Assembly: GCA_011033025.1 (NCBI GenBank)
Contig: WFMF01000169.1
Location: 248,001-312,000, forward strand
Direction: 5' to 3'
DNA length: 64,000 bases
DNA from: Beroe forskalii
Taxonomy: Eukaryota > Ctenophora > Nuda > Beroida > Beroidae
The notes beneath the pieces are model-generated. The model searched no databases and was not told the origin of the DNA. It saw only the letters and a list, made by a program, of their open reading frames with translations. Of this stretch, positions 47,500 to 58,627 are shown piece by piece; the first letter of the stretch is position 1, and each line of letters starts with the position of its first letter. Position numbers and translations under genes: made by a program.

Positions 47500-47630
47500 C
47501 CTCTAGATGTTTACAGCGAGAGACTCTGGTGTACGGCGCACGTGTTTTAATCTAGATGTTTACAGCGAAAGACTCTGGTGTACAGCGCACGGGTTTTATT
47601 CTAGAGGTTTACAGGGAGAGACTTGTACAG
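47500..47630. repeat. Tandem repeat, about 50-bp unit, three copies
   Basis: TCTAGATGTTTACAGCGAGA and GACTCTGGTGTACGGCGCAC recur three times, the third diverged. It lies upstream of the transporter fragment's start. Confidence 0.8.
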
Positions 47631-48320
47631 GTCTTTTGTAGGGGTAATAGATATTTCAGGTAGGTCCGGAGGGAAGAGTTGTGAAAGTATGGGGATGAAG
47701 GAGGGAATTGGGAGAAGGAAAACTCCAATTTCAAAACGGATCAAAAGAGTAAATCTTTCTACAAGGTGCGCCAAATGTCTTGTCCCCTTTTACTTTTTTG
47801 ATCATTCGAAAAATACAGCAGATAACTGAGCATAAAACACACAACCAATGTTTTCAACAATCAGCGTTTTGTTATCACGATGCAAAGATAGGTAAATAAT
47901 CATGCTTCTGCTTGTGAATTGTGAAATCTCTATCTCCTAATATACGATACAAGTAGGCCCGTTGGGCCTGCTAGATAATACAAAATCAAATACTAAGCTC
48001 ACAAAGTTTATAACTATAATTTGCGATTACTATAATTTGCGATTGTAGGATGAAGTTAAATCTGAAAATTAAAACAGAGTATCGTACTCATACTGAACGT
48101 TGAATAAAGCATTGATTCACACCAAGAATAGTATTCCAAATTCGCAATGTGCTTTGCCCAAACTCGATTCAATTTGATTTTGCTTAAGGCCAACCTTATT
48201 AAATAGTTCTAAATTCCCTTTCATTTCCGTTCAAATATTATCAACTCAGCATTGATTAAAATCGACAGACGTGAGACGTCTGCCACAGATTTATGAAGGT
48301 ATGAAGAGATGCCATATAGT
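47631..48320. other. Non-coding, unrecognised
   Basis: GTAGGCCCGTTGGGCCTGCTAG near 47952-47970 resembles the 3' end of the Helitron-like family, but the next base is not T and no 5' end was found. Nothing else is recognised. Confidence 0.4.
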
Positions 48321-51178
48321 CAGGTCAGTTATGCACATCCGGCTGCATTTATAGGTGCAAGTTTGAGACTCGGTTTATAGGCTCTCCATATGTAACTCTT
48401 TCGAAATGTACCGTGACGCAATGATGAAAAGTGTGGGAACACGCCCAAATGACCACGCCCATTTTTACCGTGGGAAAATTTTGAAATTTTAATTTTCAGC
48501 CAATTTTCACATGCTTGGCATCTAAGTAGCATGTTTTTGACCCGCTGAATCGATTCCCGGCATCATTTTTCCATTTCAACCTTCCCCTGACCCTATAGAC
48601 CCGACCACGCCCTTTTTCGGTGACGTATCAGTTGAAAATGATCCGAAGGCAATAATTTCCTCTTGAGGACATATTATTCATCAAACTAGTACTTATTTGG
48701 ACCCCTGAATCGATTGCTGATGTTATTTTTCTGTTTTGACCTTCCCCCGACCCTTCTGGACCGACCACGCCCTTTTTTGTTTGGCTCCCATGAGGCCAAA
48801 ACTTCATGAATCGTTCTAATCATTATGATATCAATGTAGGGCATCGAACTAGTGGTTTTTTGGACTTCTGAATCGATTGCCGATGTTATTTTTATGTTTG
48901 GACCTTCCCTTGACCCTGTAGGCTCGACCACGCCCTTTTTGATTAGAGCCCAAAGGGCCAAAACCTCATGAAATATTATTATTATGATTGATATTAGAAT
49001 TATTAATGTGGGGCATCAAAGTAGTGTTTTTTGGTTCCCCGAATCGATTGCTGTTGTTAGTTTTATGTTTCAATCTTCCCCTGACCCTGTAGGACGGGCC
49101 ACGCCGTTTTTGTTTTGACTGGAAACGGAACCCAAATTGTATGGGGATTGGGGAGCCCTGGATGATAGGGTTGAGCACAATTGGTGTAGGGGAGCCTTAT
49201 TGGCTTGGGGAAGCCCAAATTGAACTGGGCAGCTCAAATGGAGTAGGAAAGGCCAATTGTGCTCAAACCTATCATTCAATTTATTGGTACAGGGAAGCCC
49301 AAATGAGCAAATGGTATGAGGGAGCCCAAATGTACGGTGGAGCCTAAATGGCGTGGGGAAGCCCAAATTCTACTAGGTGGCTGAAATGGTATGGTGGAGA
49401 CCAAATGGTACAGGGAGCCGAAATGGTACGGGGAGCTCAAATGGTTTGGGGGAGTCCAGATCGTAAGGAGAGTAAGTAGCGTAGTAAGAGGGAGCCCAAA
49501 TTGTATGGCGGACCTCAAATGGTAAGGGGAACCCAAAAGGTACAGGGAAGCCCGAATAGTATGAGGGTCCAAATTGTAGCGAGGCAGTGGTCATATGATA
49601 TAATGGTGGAGCTCAAATGCTATTGGAGTGCCAAAAGGGGAGCCCAAGTTAGCATGGAGGAGCTCAAGTGCCTATGGGGAACCCAAGTTAGAACCTATGG
49701 GGAGCACAAACTAATACACTTCAATAATTATAAATTATAACGACTCATATCTAGCACCTACTGGTATGGGGAGCCAAGTTACTATTGTTAAGTCAGATAT
49801 GATCTAATATAGCCCAAGGTCGGGGTGATACCAATATACAATGTTACGTGATAAGCCCAAAACGTTGGTGAAGCCCAGTATTAGATTGCGTCAGGTACTT
49901 TGTAGCTCAAGGTAAGGGCAAGCCTGGTTCAGGTGATCCCATCTTACGAGTTGGGCCTACGTTGTTGTACTTGTTGATACCCAGCAATGAGGTGAGTCAG
50001 GTAGGTATGGATGATCCCATGGGGAGCCCAAATGGCACGGGGAGCCCAAATGGGATGGGGCAACTAAGATGGCATGTGGCTGAGATGGTATGTGGAGCCG
50101 AGCCCAAATAAGTATGCATGAGCCCGAGTTAGAAAGGGAAGACCAAGTCAATATAAATTATAAACAATGTTGGTGAGCCCAAGTCGGTTAATCGTATTAG
50201 TATGGGCTGTCTAGCTTTGCAATGAGCCGGGGCAAGGTAGCATAAGGTAGCCCAAGTTAGCATGGAGGAGCCCAGGTTTAATCGGGGAGCCCAAGGAAGT
50301 ATGAGGGACCTCGGCCACAGTTAATATATTAGTATATTATGGCGTAAACTATAGTATGGGGAAACCGAAATAATAAGGTGAAGCCCAAGTGGAGTCAGAT
50401 ACAGTATAGCTTAAGGTAAGAAGGATTATGGAAAGCATGATCTCATGTCACATTGTAAGGCCAGGATGTCGGTGAAGACCAGGATAACATGATTGGGTTT
50501 CGTCAGGAGTACACTGTACCCCAAGGTAATGGTGAGACTGGAATGGAGCATCGGGTATTCGGGTTAGGTGCTGTCTGGTAAATTTTAGTACAAGGTATGG
50601 GAAGCCTGGGAGCCCGGGTGATATCATGATTCGAAGTTTTAGGGTTATAACATAGCGGTGGTGAAACCCAGCAATGAAGTGAGTCTGGTTTGGGCGATCC
50701 TGTGCGGTGTACATATCGAGGGGAACCAGGAACTGATGGGTGAAGCACGAGATCCATGAGGGGGCCTCCCAAAAGATTTTGACATAATGGCATGGTGGAA
50801 TCTGGTATATGTGAATTGTGAACCCGAAAGAAAAGGAAGCCATTCTGGCTAAACAATATCTCGGATGATTCAAGAAGTTTTGGCTCTATGCGGTCCAAAA
50901 CAAAATTGGCGTGGTGGTCTTACCAGATGGCGGATAAGGACCAGTGGAAGGTTAAAACAGAAAACTAAAACAGCAATTGATTCAGGGAGCCAAAAGCACT
51001 AGCTTAATGCCCCATATTTGTATGATAATGATAATATTTCATGAGGTTTTGGCCCTTTGGGCTCTAATCAAAAAGGGCGTGGTCGAGCCTACAGGGTCAA
51101 GGGAAGGTCCAGCATAAAAATAACATCGGCAATCGATTCAGAAGTCCAAAAAACCACTAGTTCGATGCCCTACATTGA
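48321..51178. mobile_element. Foldback element family F, copy 2, right TIR truncated
   Basis: A direct copy of 39471-42500 over almost its whole length. The left TIR is at 48321-49030 and the GGGAGCCCAAAT-type centre lies between. About 240 bp of the right TIR (50940-51178) remain before it is cut by the CCCGCCCTGG repeat. It differs from copy 1 by numerous substitutions and by indels, including the absence of the 210-bp insertion. No protein. Confidence 0.7.
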
Positions 51179-51360
51179 TTTCCCGCCCTGGCCAGGGCGG
51201 TAACCCCCCGCGGTAAAAAAGAAACTGGCCAGGGGTATAAGTTAGAGATTTGAGTGTCACAGGAATTGTTAATATTCCCGCCCTGGCCAGGGCAGTAACC
51301 CCCACCTGGTAATAAAAAAAAACTGTGGGGGTATAAGTTAGAGATTTGAGTGTCACAGGG
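51179..51360. repeat. 95-bp unit, two tandem copies, with CGCCCTGGCCAGGGCG palindrome
   Basis: TTCCCGCCCTGGCCAGGGC, then GGTATAAGTTAGAGATTTGA and GTGTCACAGG, occur twice. A third unit, with an insert, lies at 55318-55526. The 16-bp CGCCCTGGCCAGGGCG is a perfect palindrome. Confidence 0.75.
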
Positions 51361-51384
51361 TGATAGATATACATATAATATATA

Positions 51385-52610
51385 ATATCATGATGGTGGG
51401 GAGCAAATTTGAAACGATGAGATAACAAGAACGGGAAATGGTAGAGCCATGATCGAGGTCAGGTTTTTTGTTGATCGAAGATAGGAAAATGTTATAGGCT
51501 ATAAAGAAGTTCTGGTGACGTCATTTTCGTCACTAAGACGTCATCAACAGCGAAATTTTCTTGCTTTTAGCGAAAATAGGCCATTTTCGAGCGCATTTTT
51601 CACCAAGAAGGAAGGAGATAGCTCTCTGATTTTTCGAGTGATTTTTAGCAAATTTAAAGAGCTTTCAGAAAATCATATGGATCATTCGGCTATCTCGATT
51701 TTTCATCGAGATATACGCGACAATTTCTAAGGTACGGTGAAAAATCGATTTCCAAATTATAGGACAAAACTTATACAGTGAGAGGTTAAGAACTGCGACT
51801 TATCTTGAGATGAGACCGGTCAAAGTATGTTGTACTAAGGTGGAATTGTGTGATAGGCTATATGGGGAAGTTGGTTTGAACCTATTTGGGTGCTGTGATG
51901 ACGTCATCAAAATCGCGTAAAACCACTAAAATAGAGTATTTTGCGATGGAACGCTATTTTGCGCTACTTTGGACATCTCCAACTCAAAAGTTTTCATCGG
52001 ACTATGTTTTTACTTTGATCTGCTGCTTTTTAGACCTCAGATTTAGCTATTTAAAACGAGTTTCAGGGCGATCGGTCGTAGATTATTGTCCTGCAGGGCT
52101 TCTAAAAATCGAACTGCAAATTGATTGAAATTATGTTTATGACAAAAATTTGTACCGTAGCCCTATTCTGTGATACGATGGTGAACTGATAATGGTTTCT
52201 CCATGTTTCGCAGTGAATAGGGATGGGAAATATACGATGGACTAGTGAAGCACGTGAGTTCACGCGGACGTTTTGTAGAAATTAGGGGATTTGAAGAAAT
52301 TGATATTCACACGGGATTTTCGACTTGGTTACATTGAAATGAGTTCAAATACGACTAATGCACGTGAAATTACATCTGGTCGCTATATTTTAGCACGTGA
52401 GTTCACGTGGACGATTTGTAGAAATTAAGAAATGTATCAATTCTAGTAATTCCAGGTTAGAATAACGTAGGTTTGGACTTCGTCAGGGTAAGTTGCGTGG
52501 GTTAGACTTGCGCGTGGGCTAGTAACGTGGGTTTGGGCTACGTGAGGGCAAGTTACGTGGGTTCAAACTGCATTTTGGCAAGTTACATGGGTTCAAACTA
52601 CATACATCTG
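51385..52610. repeat. Dispersed repeat family D, copy A
   Basis: It matches 59491-60605 along most of its length (TGGTAGAG.CATGATCGAGGT; TTTTCGAGCGCATTTTTCAC; GATATACGCGA; GCACGTGAGTTCACG). It carries TGACGTCA at 51516-51523 and 51899-51906. The CACGTGAGTTCACG..GACG unit occurs twice, about 140 bp apart. The tail (52460-52605) is an imperfect tandem of AAGTTACGTGGGTTCAAACT-like units. Confidence 0.75.
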
Positions 52611-52616
52611 TCAAGA

Positions 52617-52767
52617 TATCACCACCAAAACCGTTGGACGGTTGGTCTAGTAACCCCCCGCGGGTTTGGATGTGACAACGGAACCTGAAAAGAGACAAAA
52701 TGGGCTGATCACATCCAAACCAGCGGGGGGTTACTAGACCAACCGTCCAACGGTTTTGGTGGTGATA
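52617..52767. mobile_element. Palindromic element P, copy 1
   Basis: A near-perfect 151-bp palindrome with arms starting TATCACCACCAAAACCGTTG and a short centre. TA flanks both ends (52617-52618 and 52766-52767). Copy 2 is at 55175-55317 in the opposite orientation, as shown by the asymmetric centre GGAACCTGAAAAGAGACAAA. Confidence 0.8.
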
Positions 52768-53852
52768 CCTACAAGTTTCAAAATTAAGTTACAGTATAAT
52801 AAAAGTGTTGGGTGCGCAAGTATTAGTATGTAACGTTCTCGAGCACTCCGTATCGAGCGATCTGCAGTCCGCACACATATGCGTAAGGTCTTCATTCTTA
52901 CATTGATTAAGAATATATCCTTACTTAATTGATTAATCAAAAAGTGCTTACTCCTCTTCTTCTCTCTTTAAGAGTGCACGAAAAGCGCCCAGAGGGTGTC
53001 AAATGCGTCCATTTACGCGACAAAAGCGTCAATAACGCGACAACAAAAAGTGTTAAAATGTTTTTTAGTTTCTCTTGATGGAGAGGTGTTTTAGCAACCA
53101 TGATTAAATTCAGATCGCAGCACAGAAGTGCTTTGATTTGATCTGTAAAACGGAGATACAGTATGTAGTATGTAGTACCTATGTAGTATGTAGTATGTAG
53201 ATAAAAATACAGGGCTGTATCTCCGTTTTAAAAATAGCAAACCATAATATTATTATGAACCAATTTACGTGCATTCATAGACAACGCACAGTCGTACATG
53301 AGGTTCACAAATCAGAATTTATCAAATTTTAATTTTTGGGGCATTGATTAGATTGATTGAAACGCCCAGGCCAGTGGGCGTTTAAATGAAATAAGTACAT
53401 TGATCAATAGACTGAGGTTGGAGAATGATCACCTGACATAATTGTTTGATTCAGTTACCTATATGATGATGTAGAGCAGATTACACGCGATATTAGATAT
53501 AATGATCTACAGCCTGGTAAATGTAATCAGCGTTTTACTTCCTAGTCCATGGGTCATAAGCAGATGCAGGGCCACATTTCTTACTTCATGAGTCTTTGTT
53601 CGTTATTTCTCCAGGCCTTAAATTATTTATCAATTCTATCTGTTTTCCGCGAGTAGTGCAGTGCATTCAGTATATCCCTACTCCCTGTACCTACATTGGG
53701 TACCTATATACTTATATAGTGTACGAACCTTTAAATTTCGTCATGTACTAATTGAATTTATAAATCAGGATCCTCTAATTAGAGTTCCTATCGACCCTTA
53801 ATGTTTCGATACAGGTGTTAGCAAGACATAGAACAATTCAGTCATCTAGAGA
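52768..53852. other. Upstream region of the sulfotransferase gene
   Basis: A hairpin of AAAACGGAGATACAG and CTGTATCTCCGTTTT (53146-53227) brackets GTATGTAG repeats. An ACGCCC...GGGCGT stem lies at about 53361-53382. A possible 3' splice acceptor (TTTCGATACAG, ending 53815) lies 37 bp before the ATG, so a 5' UTR exon may exist. No TATA box can be assigned. Confidence 0.4.
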
Positions 53853-54869
53853 ATGAGGACATACTTGCGATACTCGATTTTTCTGGCACTAAGTGCCACT
53901 GTTTTACTGTGGAGTTCCTTTAACCAGACCCAGAAGAACAAAATTGCAGGTCTGGTGAAGCTTTCGAACCATGGTCTCCCCCTCAACCAAGTTCCTAATC
54001 TGGAGTTAGCACATGAGATCATTCGAGAGCGACTCAACGAAACTCGCTCGTTGATGAAAACGAAATCCAGAGGCACAAAGTACACTAAAAGGTGTAAATA
54101 TGGCCGTTTTTACTATTACAACAACATCCACACACTCTTTCTAGCTCTTCCGAAAAGTGGGAATACAAATTGGAAAAGATCACTTTTTATCGCGGATCTT
54201 CTTGCAGGGAACCCCAATGCCGACTCTACAGCTGTACTGAAAGAAATTAGAAATATCAAAGCAAAAACAAAATACGACTATGGGTTACAACAACTGAATT
54301 TAACCCTGGACTCGGCAATTCGAGGTGACCCTTTCATCTTTGCAGTGGTGCGGAACCCCTGGACTCGACTAGTATCTGGCTATAAGAACAAATTGGGGCC
54401 TATGAGATCAGATGCTGACATTCGTTTCATTCCTATTCGTGAAGAAATAGTAAGAGAGACACGGCAAGTGTCGGGAAGGATTGGTGAATCTCTCTCCCCA
54501 ACCTTCAGGGAGTTTGTGGAGTGGCTGGTGCTGCACAAGGGTCTGGTAGAGAAACACTTCGCCCCGCAGTCAACCCTCATGTGTCTGCCACAAACCCCAT
54601 ATGATGTCATGGTGCCTATAGAGCATGCCGAACAGTACAGTGAGATGATATGGACAAGTGTCGAAACCCACAGCGATCTTTTAGGCCCGTATGATGGCTC
54701 GGATGCTCAGTCGCAAAGTTCAACAATAGATGCAATGAAGTGGCTTCCTCAACTAGACACAGAACTGATTGAAGAGTTTTATAAAGTCTACAAATATGAT
54801 TTCGACATAATGAACTACAGTAATTTTACAGATGTCAATTTCCCTTACCCAAATCTTCAGGAAAACTAG
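53853..54869 (+). CDS. Golgi carbohydrate sulfotransferase (HNK-1/CHST family, Sulfotransfer_2)
   Basis: This intact intronless frame of 338 residues encodes a type II membrane protein that should transfer sulfate from PAPS to a glycan in the Golgi. A short basic N-terminus (MRTYLRY) is followed by a membrane anchor at residues 7-23 and a lumenal stem. The 5'-phosphosulfate-binding loop is at 98-110 (ALPKSGNTNWKRS). The usual family form is PKVGCTNWKR, so the cysteine position is asparagine here. The 3'-phosphate-binding motif is at 165-180 (VVRNPWTRLVSGYKNK). LMCLPQTPYDVMVPIEH (242-258) and the YKVYKYDFDIMNY end (310-322) fit the family C-terminal part. N-glycosylation sequons occur at N24, N62, N149, N321 and N324. 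The length is normal for the CHST8-14 type. The acceptor sugar cannot be inferred. The gene lies between two inverted copies of palindromic element P. The ATG at 53853 is the first in frame. A possible ATTAAA poly(A) signal is near 55074. Confidence 0.9.
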   Translation: MRTYLRYSIFLALSATVLLWSSFNQTQKNKIAGLVKLSNHGLPLNQVPNLELAHEIIRERLNETRSLMKTKSRGTKYTKRCKYGRFYYYNNIHTLFLALPKSGNTNWKRSLFIADLLAGNPNADSTAVLKEIRNIKAKTKYDYGLQQLNLTLDSAIRGDPFIFAVVRNPWTRLVSGYKNKLGPMRSDADIRFIPIREEIVRETRQVSGRIGESLSPTFREFVEWLVLHKGLVEKHFAPQSTLMCLPQTPYDVMVPIEHAEQYSEMIWTSVETHSDLLGPYDGSDAQSQSSTIDAMKWLPQLDTELIEEFYKVYKYDFDIMNYSNFTDVNFPYPNLQEN

Positions 54870-55174
54870 GCTCCAGGGCCAAGGAGAACATTAATAACAC
54901 TTTCACATACAACTTACAATACTTCAAATGAAAAGTGGATCAATTGACTGCAACTCTCGCCCTATCGTGGCTTTCGAAACTACTATAACAATGAACTGTA
55001 TACAATGAAATTGTTTTGAGTAGAGCTCTAAAGAACATGCATAGATGACTTATGTTAATTATAAGCCCAACCAATTAAACCAATACTACTCAGACTAAAC
55101 TGCAATGATTCTTATCAAAGTATGCATTTTTAATTTCATCTGTAAAACAGTAACGTATATACTATTTATTTATA
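54870..55174. other. Downstream region of the sulfotransferase gene
   Basis: AT-rich, with CCAATTAAACC near 55072-55081, which contains ATTAAA. Nothing else recognised. Confidence 0.4.
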
Positions 55175-55317
55175 ACCACCAAAACCGTTGGACGGTTGGT
55201 CTAGTAACCCCCCGCTGGTTTGGATGTGATCAGCCCATTTTGTCTCTTTTCAGGTTCCGTTGTCACATCCAAACCCGCGGGGGGTTACTAGACCAACCGT
55301 CCAACGGTTTTGGTGGT
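55175..55317. mobile_element. Palindromic element P, copy 2, inverted relative to copy 1
   Basis: Same arms as 52617-52767 (ACCACCAAAACCGTTGGACG). The asymmetric centre reads TTTGTCTCTTTTCAGGTTCC, the reverse complement of copy 1. The right end abuts the CCCGCCCTGGCCAGGGCGG repeat. Confidence 0.8.
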
Positions 55318-55526
55318 GATTCCCGCCCTGGCCAGGGCGGTAACCCCCTGCATATCAGAAAAATAAAAAGAAATAGAGAGTCAGGACCTATCTAGAACGA
55401 TTCGTCGTAAAATTTTAGGTCTAGAACAACCGTTCTTATAGATACGCGTATACTTAAATCGCACGCTACAGTAACGTAACTGGCCAGGGCTATATATGAG
55501 AGAATTCAGTGTCAGGAGTTTATATA
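55318..55526. repeat. Third unit of the CCCGCCCTGGCC repeat, with insert
   Basis: It starts TTCCCGCCCTGGCCAGGGCG and later has AACTGGCCAGGG and CAGTGTCAGGAG, matching the 51.2 kb units. About 110 bp of unrelated sequence lie in between. Confidence 0.5.
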
Positions 55527-56229
55527 CCTTACTATATATAATGCGTGTTGTTAATATATATATATTTATTTATTTATGGCGATTCGTTTTCAAGAAGGCA
55601 ACAAAATTCTTTTTTCATCGTGTTGCAAAAACTTTATAATAAATCAGAAAAATAATATGAGATTTTTTCGGCCACTCTGAGGGGCGTGGTGGGCCACGCC
55701 CTTTTTTCCGCAAAAATTAAAGTTTCGAATTTTTCCAAAATTCTTTCGCCATCGAGTTGCTTATGATAAATAAAAATTTTGAGAATTTTGTCCGAATTAT
55801 TGGGTCACTCTGAGGAGCGTGGGAGGCCACGCCCTTTTTTTCGTAAAAATTAAACTTTCGAATTTTTTCAAAATTCCTTCGCCATAAAGTTGCTTTTATG
55901 ATGAATAAAAGTTTTGAGAATTTTGTCCGAATTATTGGGCCACCCTAAGGGGCGTGGGAGGCCACGCCCTTTTTCGAGAAAAAAAATAGATTTTCGAATT
56001 TTTTCAAAATTCCTTCGCTATGGAGTTGTTGATGATGAGTAAAGGTTTTGAGAATATTGTCGGCAATATTGGGTTAACGTTGGGGGCGTGGGAAGCTTTT
56101 TTTCCGCAGAAATTAAAGTTTCGAATTTCCCCTCCAAACTCGCTCGGTCAAATCACTGTCAAAGGGACACGTGGCCGTTAGCTCATGCGGCTGCCATCAT
56201 TCGCCGTCCGTAGGACGGGAACCGACTAG
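55527..56229 (+). mobile_element. Helitron-like element H, copy 1
   Basis: It starts CCTTACTATATATAATGCG, one base off the TC start of copy 2, and ends with the stem CCGTCC-GTA-GGACGG, GAACCGA and CTAG. Inside are about four imperfect units of about 135 bp with GAGGGGCGTGG, GGCCACGCCCTTTTTT and TTCAAAATTCCTTCGCCAT. The base after CTAG is C, so the right-hand target T is not conserved. No Rep/helicase. Confidence 0.65.
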
Positions 56230-56837
56230 CTCGTATAATTCAAAGTTTTCACATTTATTCGTCTTTATCAGAAACTCAACCAGGAGAGCTGACCGGTACT
56301 GATAGCCCCATTTCATACCTAGCTATCCAGGTGTCCCGAAAGGCAAAACAAAATTAAATCAATATTCGAGGTATATGGCGACCGATACGTCAGTACTTCA
56401 GTTAAATATACGGCGACCGTTGGAGTTCTTCATTTAATTCTTAAGATGCGTGAGTCGTGACCGTAAGTATTAATGGTCTCACAGGCATTTTGAAAGAACG
56501 TATTACAATAACATTCTGTAATTTTTCCTTGACAAAACGAAGCTTTGTCAATGAGTTTTAATCTTGTCGTGCCTGATACAATTTTGGTTCAGTTCTGGTA
56601 TAGCTAATTTGAAATGAAAGAAGTTCAGTAACAAATTTGAAGGGACAAAATAATACACTTCATATATTTAGTTCATTAATTGTCCAATTATATTTCACAA
56701 TCATTATAGATACAATGAGTATATCTTTCAAAATTCTTATCACCACTCCCGTTCAAATAACTCCTACTATGCAGTTAAAAGGAGAATATAACTGGCATTT
56801 TCACGGGCGTGCAAATTTAGGAATCATGTAATATACG
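56230..56837. other. Non-coding, unrecognised
   Basis: No gene or repeat recognised. Confidence 0.45.
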
Positions 56838-56952
56838 GTAAATGCACACTTGCGAGTGGGATCCATGCAATAAATGCACGACCTTGCTAGTGGGATTCAT
56901 GCAATAAATGCACCAGCTTGCGAGTCATTGCACGAGCTTGCGAGTGCAATTA
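56838..56952. repeat. Minisatellite, about 37-bp unit, three copies
   Basis: CTTGCGAGTGGGATCCATGC and AATAAATGCACGA recur three times, the last unit shortened. Confidence 0.75.
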
Positions 56953-57740
56953 CGATGGTTATTCTAATACCCATGTGAGCATTTACTGTATCAATAACCT
57001 GCCATATACGAAACAATGAAAGCAAACGCTATAAAAACAATTCGTACGAATCAGTGTTTCATATGAATCATCGTTTCAAGAATTATATGCACATAATACA
57101 TTATTTCTTTATATCACGATCGAAGAGGTTGAAAAAGTTGACACTCCCTTCGCCATTCGTTAATTCATAAAAAGTCACTGTAGCATAAATGCCTAATCAT
57201 AGCGCCATGGTATTATGTAACAAATAAATACAGAGGCCAATGATCGCAACATGCTTAAGCGGGAGTATAGTGTAAAGTACATCGAGCAATGGGAATGGCG
57301 CCAATATGCATGTATATTTAATATCTATACCAATCTTAAAACCCTAACTTAAAACTAAAGAAATAAACTCTGACACATCAAACACGGCAGCAAAAGATAT
57401 GAAACATAACAAAACAAAGTCATAAAATGGACCACATGTCTGTGTTATCTTTATTTTTATCCCCAGACTGGGGATACAGATTACATTGTGCTCCATCCCT
57501 GCTTCCACCAGATATAGAGGTGATATTATATATATATTCTAGAAATTTTTATCTTGCGTTAATAATAACAAATAAACTGTTAGTGCAGAAATGAGGGATT
57601 CCCTTAAAATTGGGAAGAGGTCGAAAAAGTTGTGATATTGCTTAAAAATTTAAAGGGAAATGCTCGAAACGTTAAAGAAAAGGTCGCTTGAAGAGTCTGC
57701 AGTGGGTTTCTCTGATTTCTGAGGTATGGGAGGTTTGTTC
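56953..57740. other. AT-rich non-coding
   Basis: No gene recognised. A CCCCAGACTGGGG stem lies near 57460-57473. Confidence 0.45.
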
Positions 57741-57902
57741 AGGTGTGTGTTATGAGTGGAGAGGGGTGTGCTTTGAGTTGACAGGGGTCTGTTATGAGTT
57801 GAGAGAGGTGTGTTATGAGTGGATAGAGGTATAATATGAGTGGAGAGGGGTGGGTTACGATGAGATAGGGGTATGTTATGAGTTGAGAGGGGTGTGTTAC
57901 CC
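57741..57902. repeat. Minisatellite, about 21-bp unit, seven to eight copies
   Basis: GTTATGAGTGGAGAGGGGTGT-type units run in tandem. The minus strand reads as STHNTPLSTHN repeats for 89 codons, which is a product of the repeat and not a gene. Confidence 0.8.
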
Positions 57903-58448
57903 GTAAGTAAGCCTATCAAACTCCTAAGCTAAAGTCAATGCCAGTCGCACTCCTAAGAAAGCCCGTCACACTCCTCAGTTACCCTCAGTTAGCATATTTA
58001 AATTACTATTTTGTCGCAAAGTAGAGGAAAATCAAAATTCTATCAAAAGATTATCGAAAACCATGCCAATCATAAATATCACCCCCCTGATGTATGATTA
58101 ACCGGGCTCCAAATTAAAATTCCTAACTCAGTTCTTTCAGTAAATTTGGTCAGTTTCCAAGGTTAAATCATTTCAGATTCAAAAAATTACACTTTAACCT
58201 TTGAAAAAGAACAGAAAGTTTTAAAATCGATTATTCCCTCCCGTGGCTCAAACTCCAGTGTAATAATTATCGATATATCACTCCTTTGTAGAACTACTGC
58301 TAAGTGGCGGAATAATAGAGCAGAATATCGTTAAATAAATTGTTGATTTTATGAAGGAGCACTCGAAAATCTATAAAAACGTTGAATTCAGAAGAGGGTC
58401 GTCAGACCCGAGTGGGAGGGAGAACTGTTTTGTCGAGTAATAATACAA
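57903..58448. other. Non-coding, unrecognised
   Basis: Contains two CACTCCTAA-type direct repeats near 57907-57975. No gene. Confidence 0.4.
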
Positions 58449-58539
58449 TTAACAAACTCATGGATCGTGTGATATCGAAAATTGTCAAACTCGGCTAACG
58501 CCTCGTGTGATAATTTTCGATATCTCATTCGTTTGTTAA
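58449..58539. repeat. Stem-loop with ATATCGAAAATTGTCA arms
   Basis: GATATCGAAAATTGTCA (58471-58487) pairs with TGATAATTTTCGATATC (58508-58524) with one mismatch. TTAACAAAC and GTTTGTTAA extend the stem outside (58449-58457 and 58531-58539). Confidence 0.6.
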
Positions 58540-58627
58540 TCGCCCGATATAAAACGGCAAAATTAACCAAAATTCTGCCGAGTTGCTTCCTGGTAAAAAG
58601 ATTATTCAAATGTTCATTATGTAATCA

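Noticed and set aside
47952..47970. Another Helitron-like 3' end
   Set aside because: The hairpin and CTGCTAG match, but the next base is A and no 5' end was found.
57650..57919. 89-codon repeat protein
   Set aside because: Direct product of the 21-bp minisatellite.
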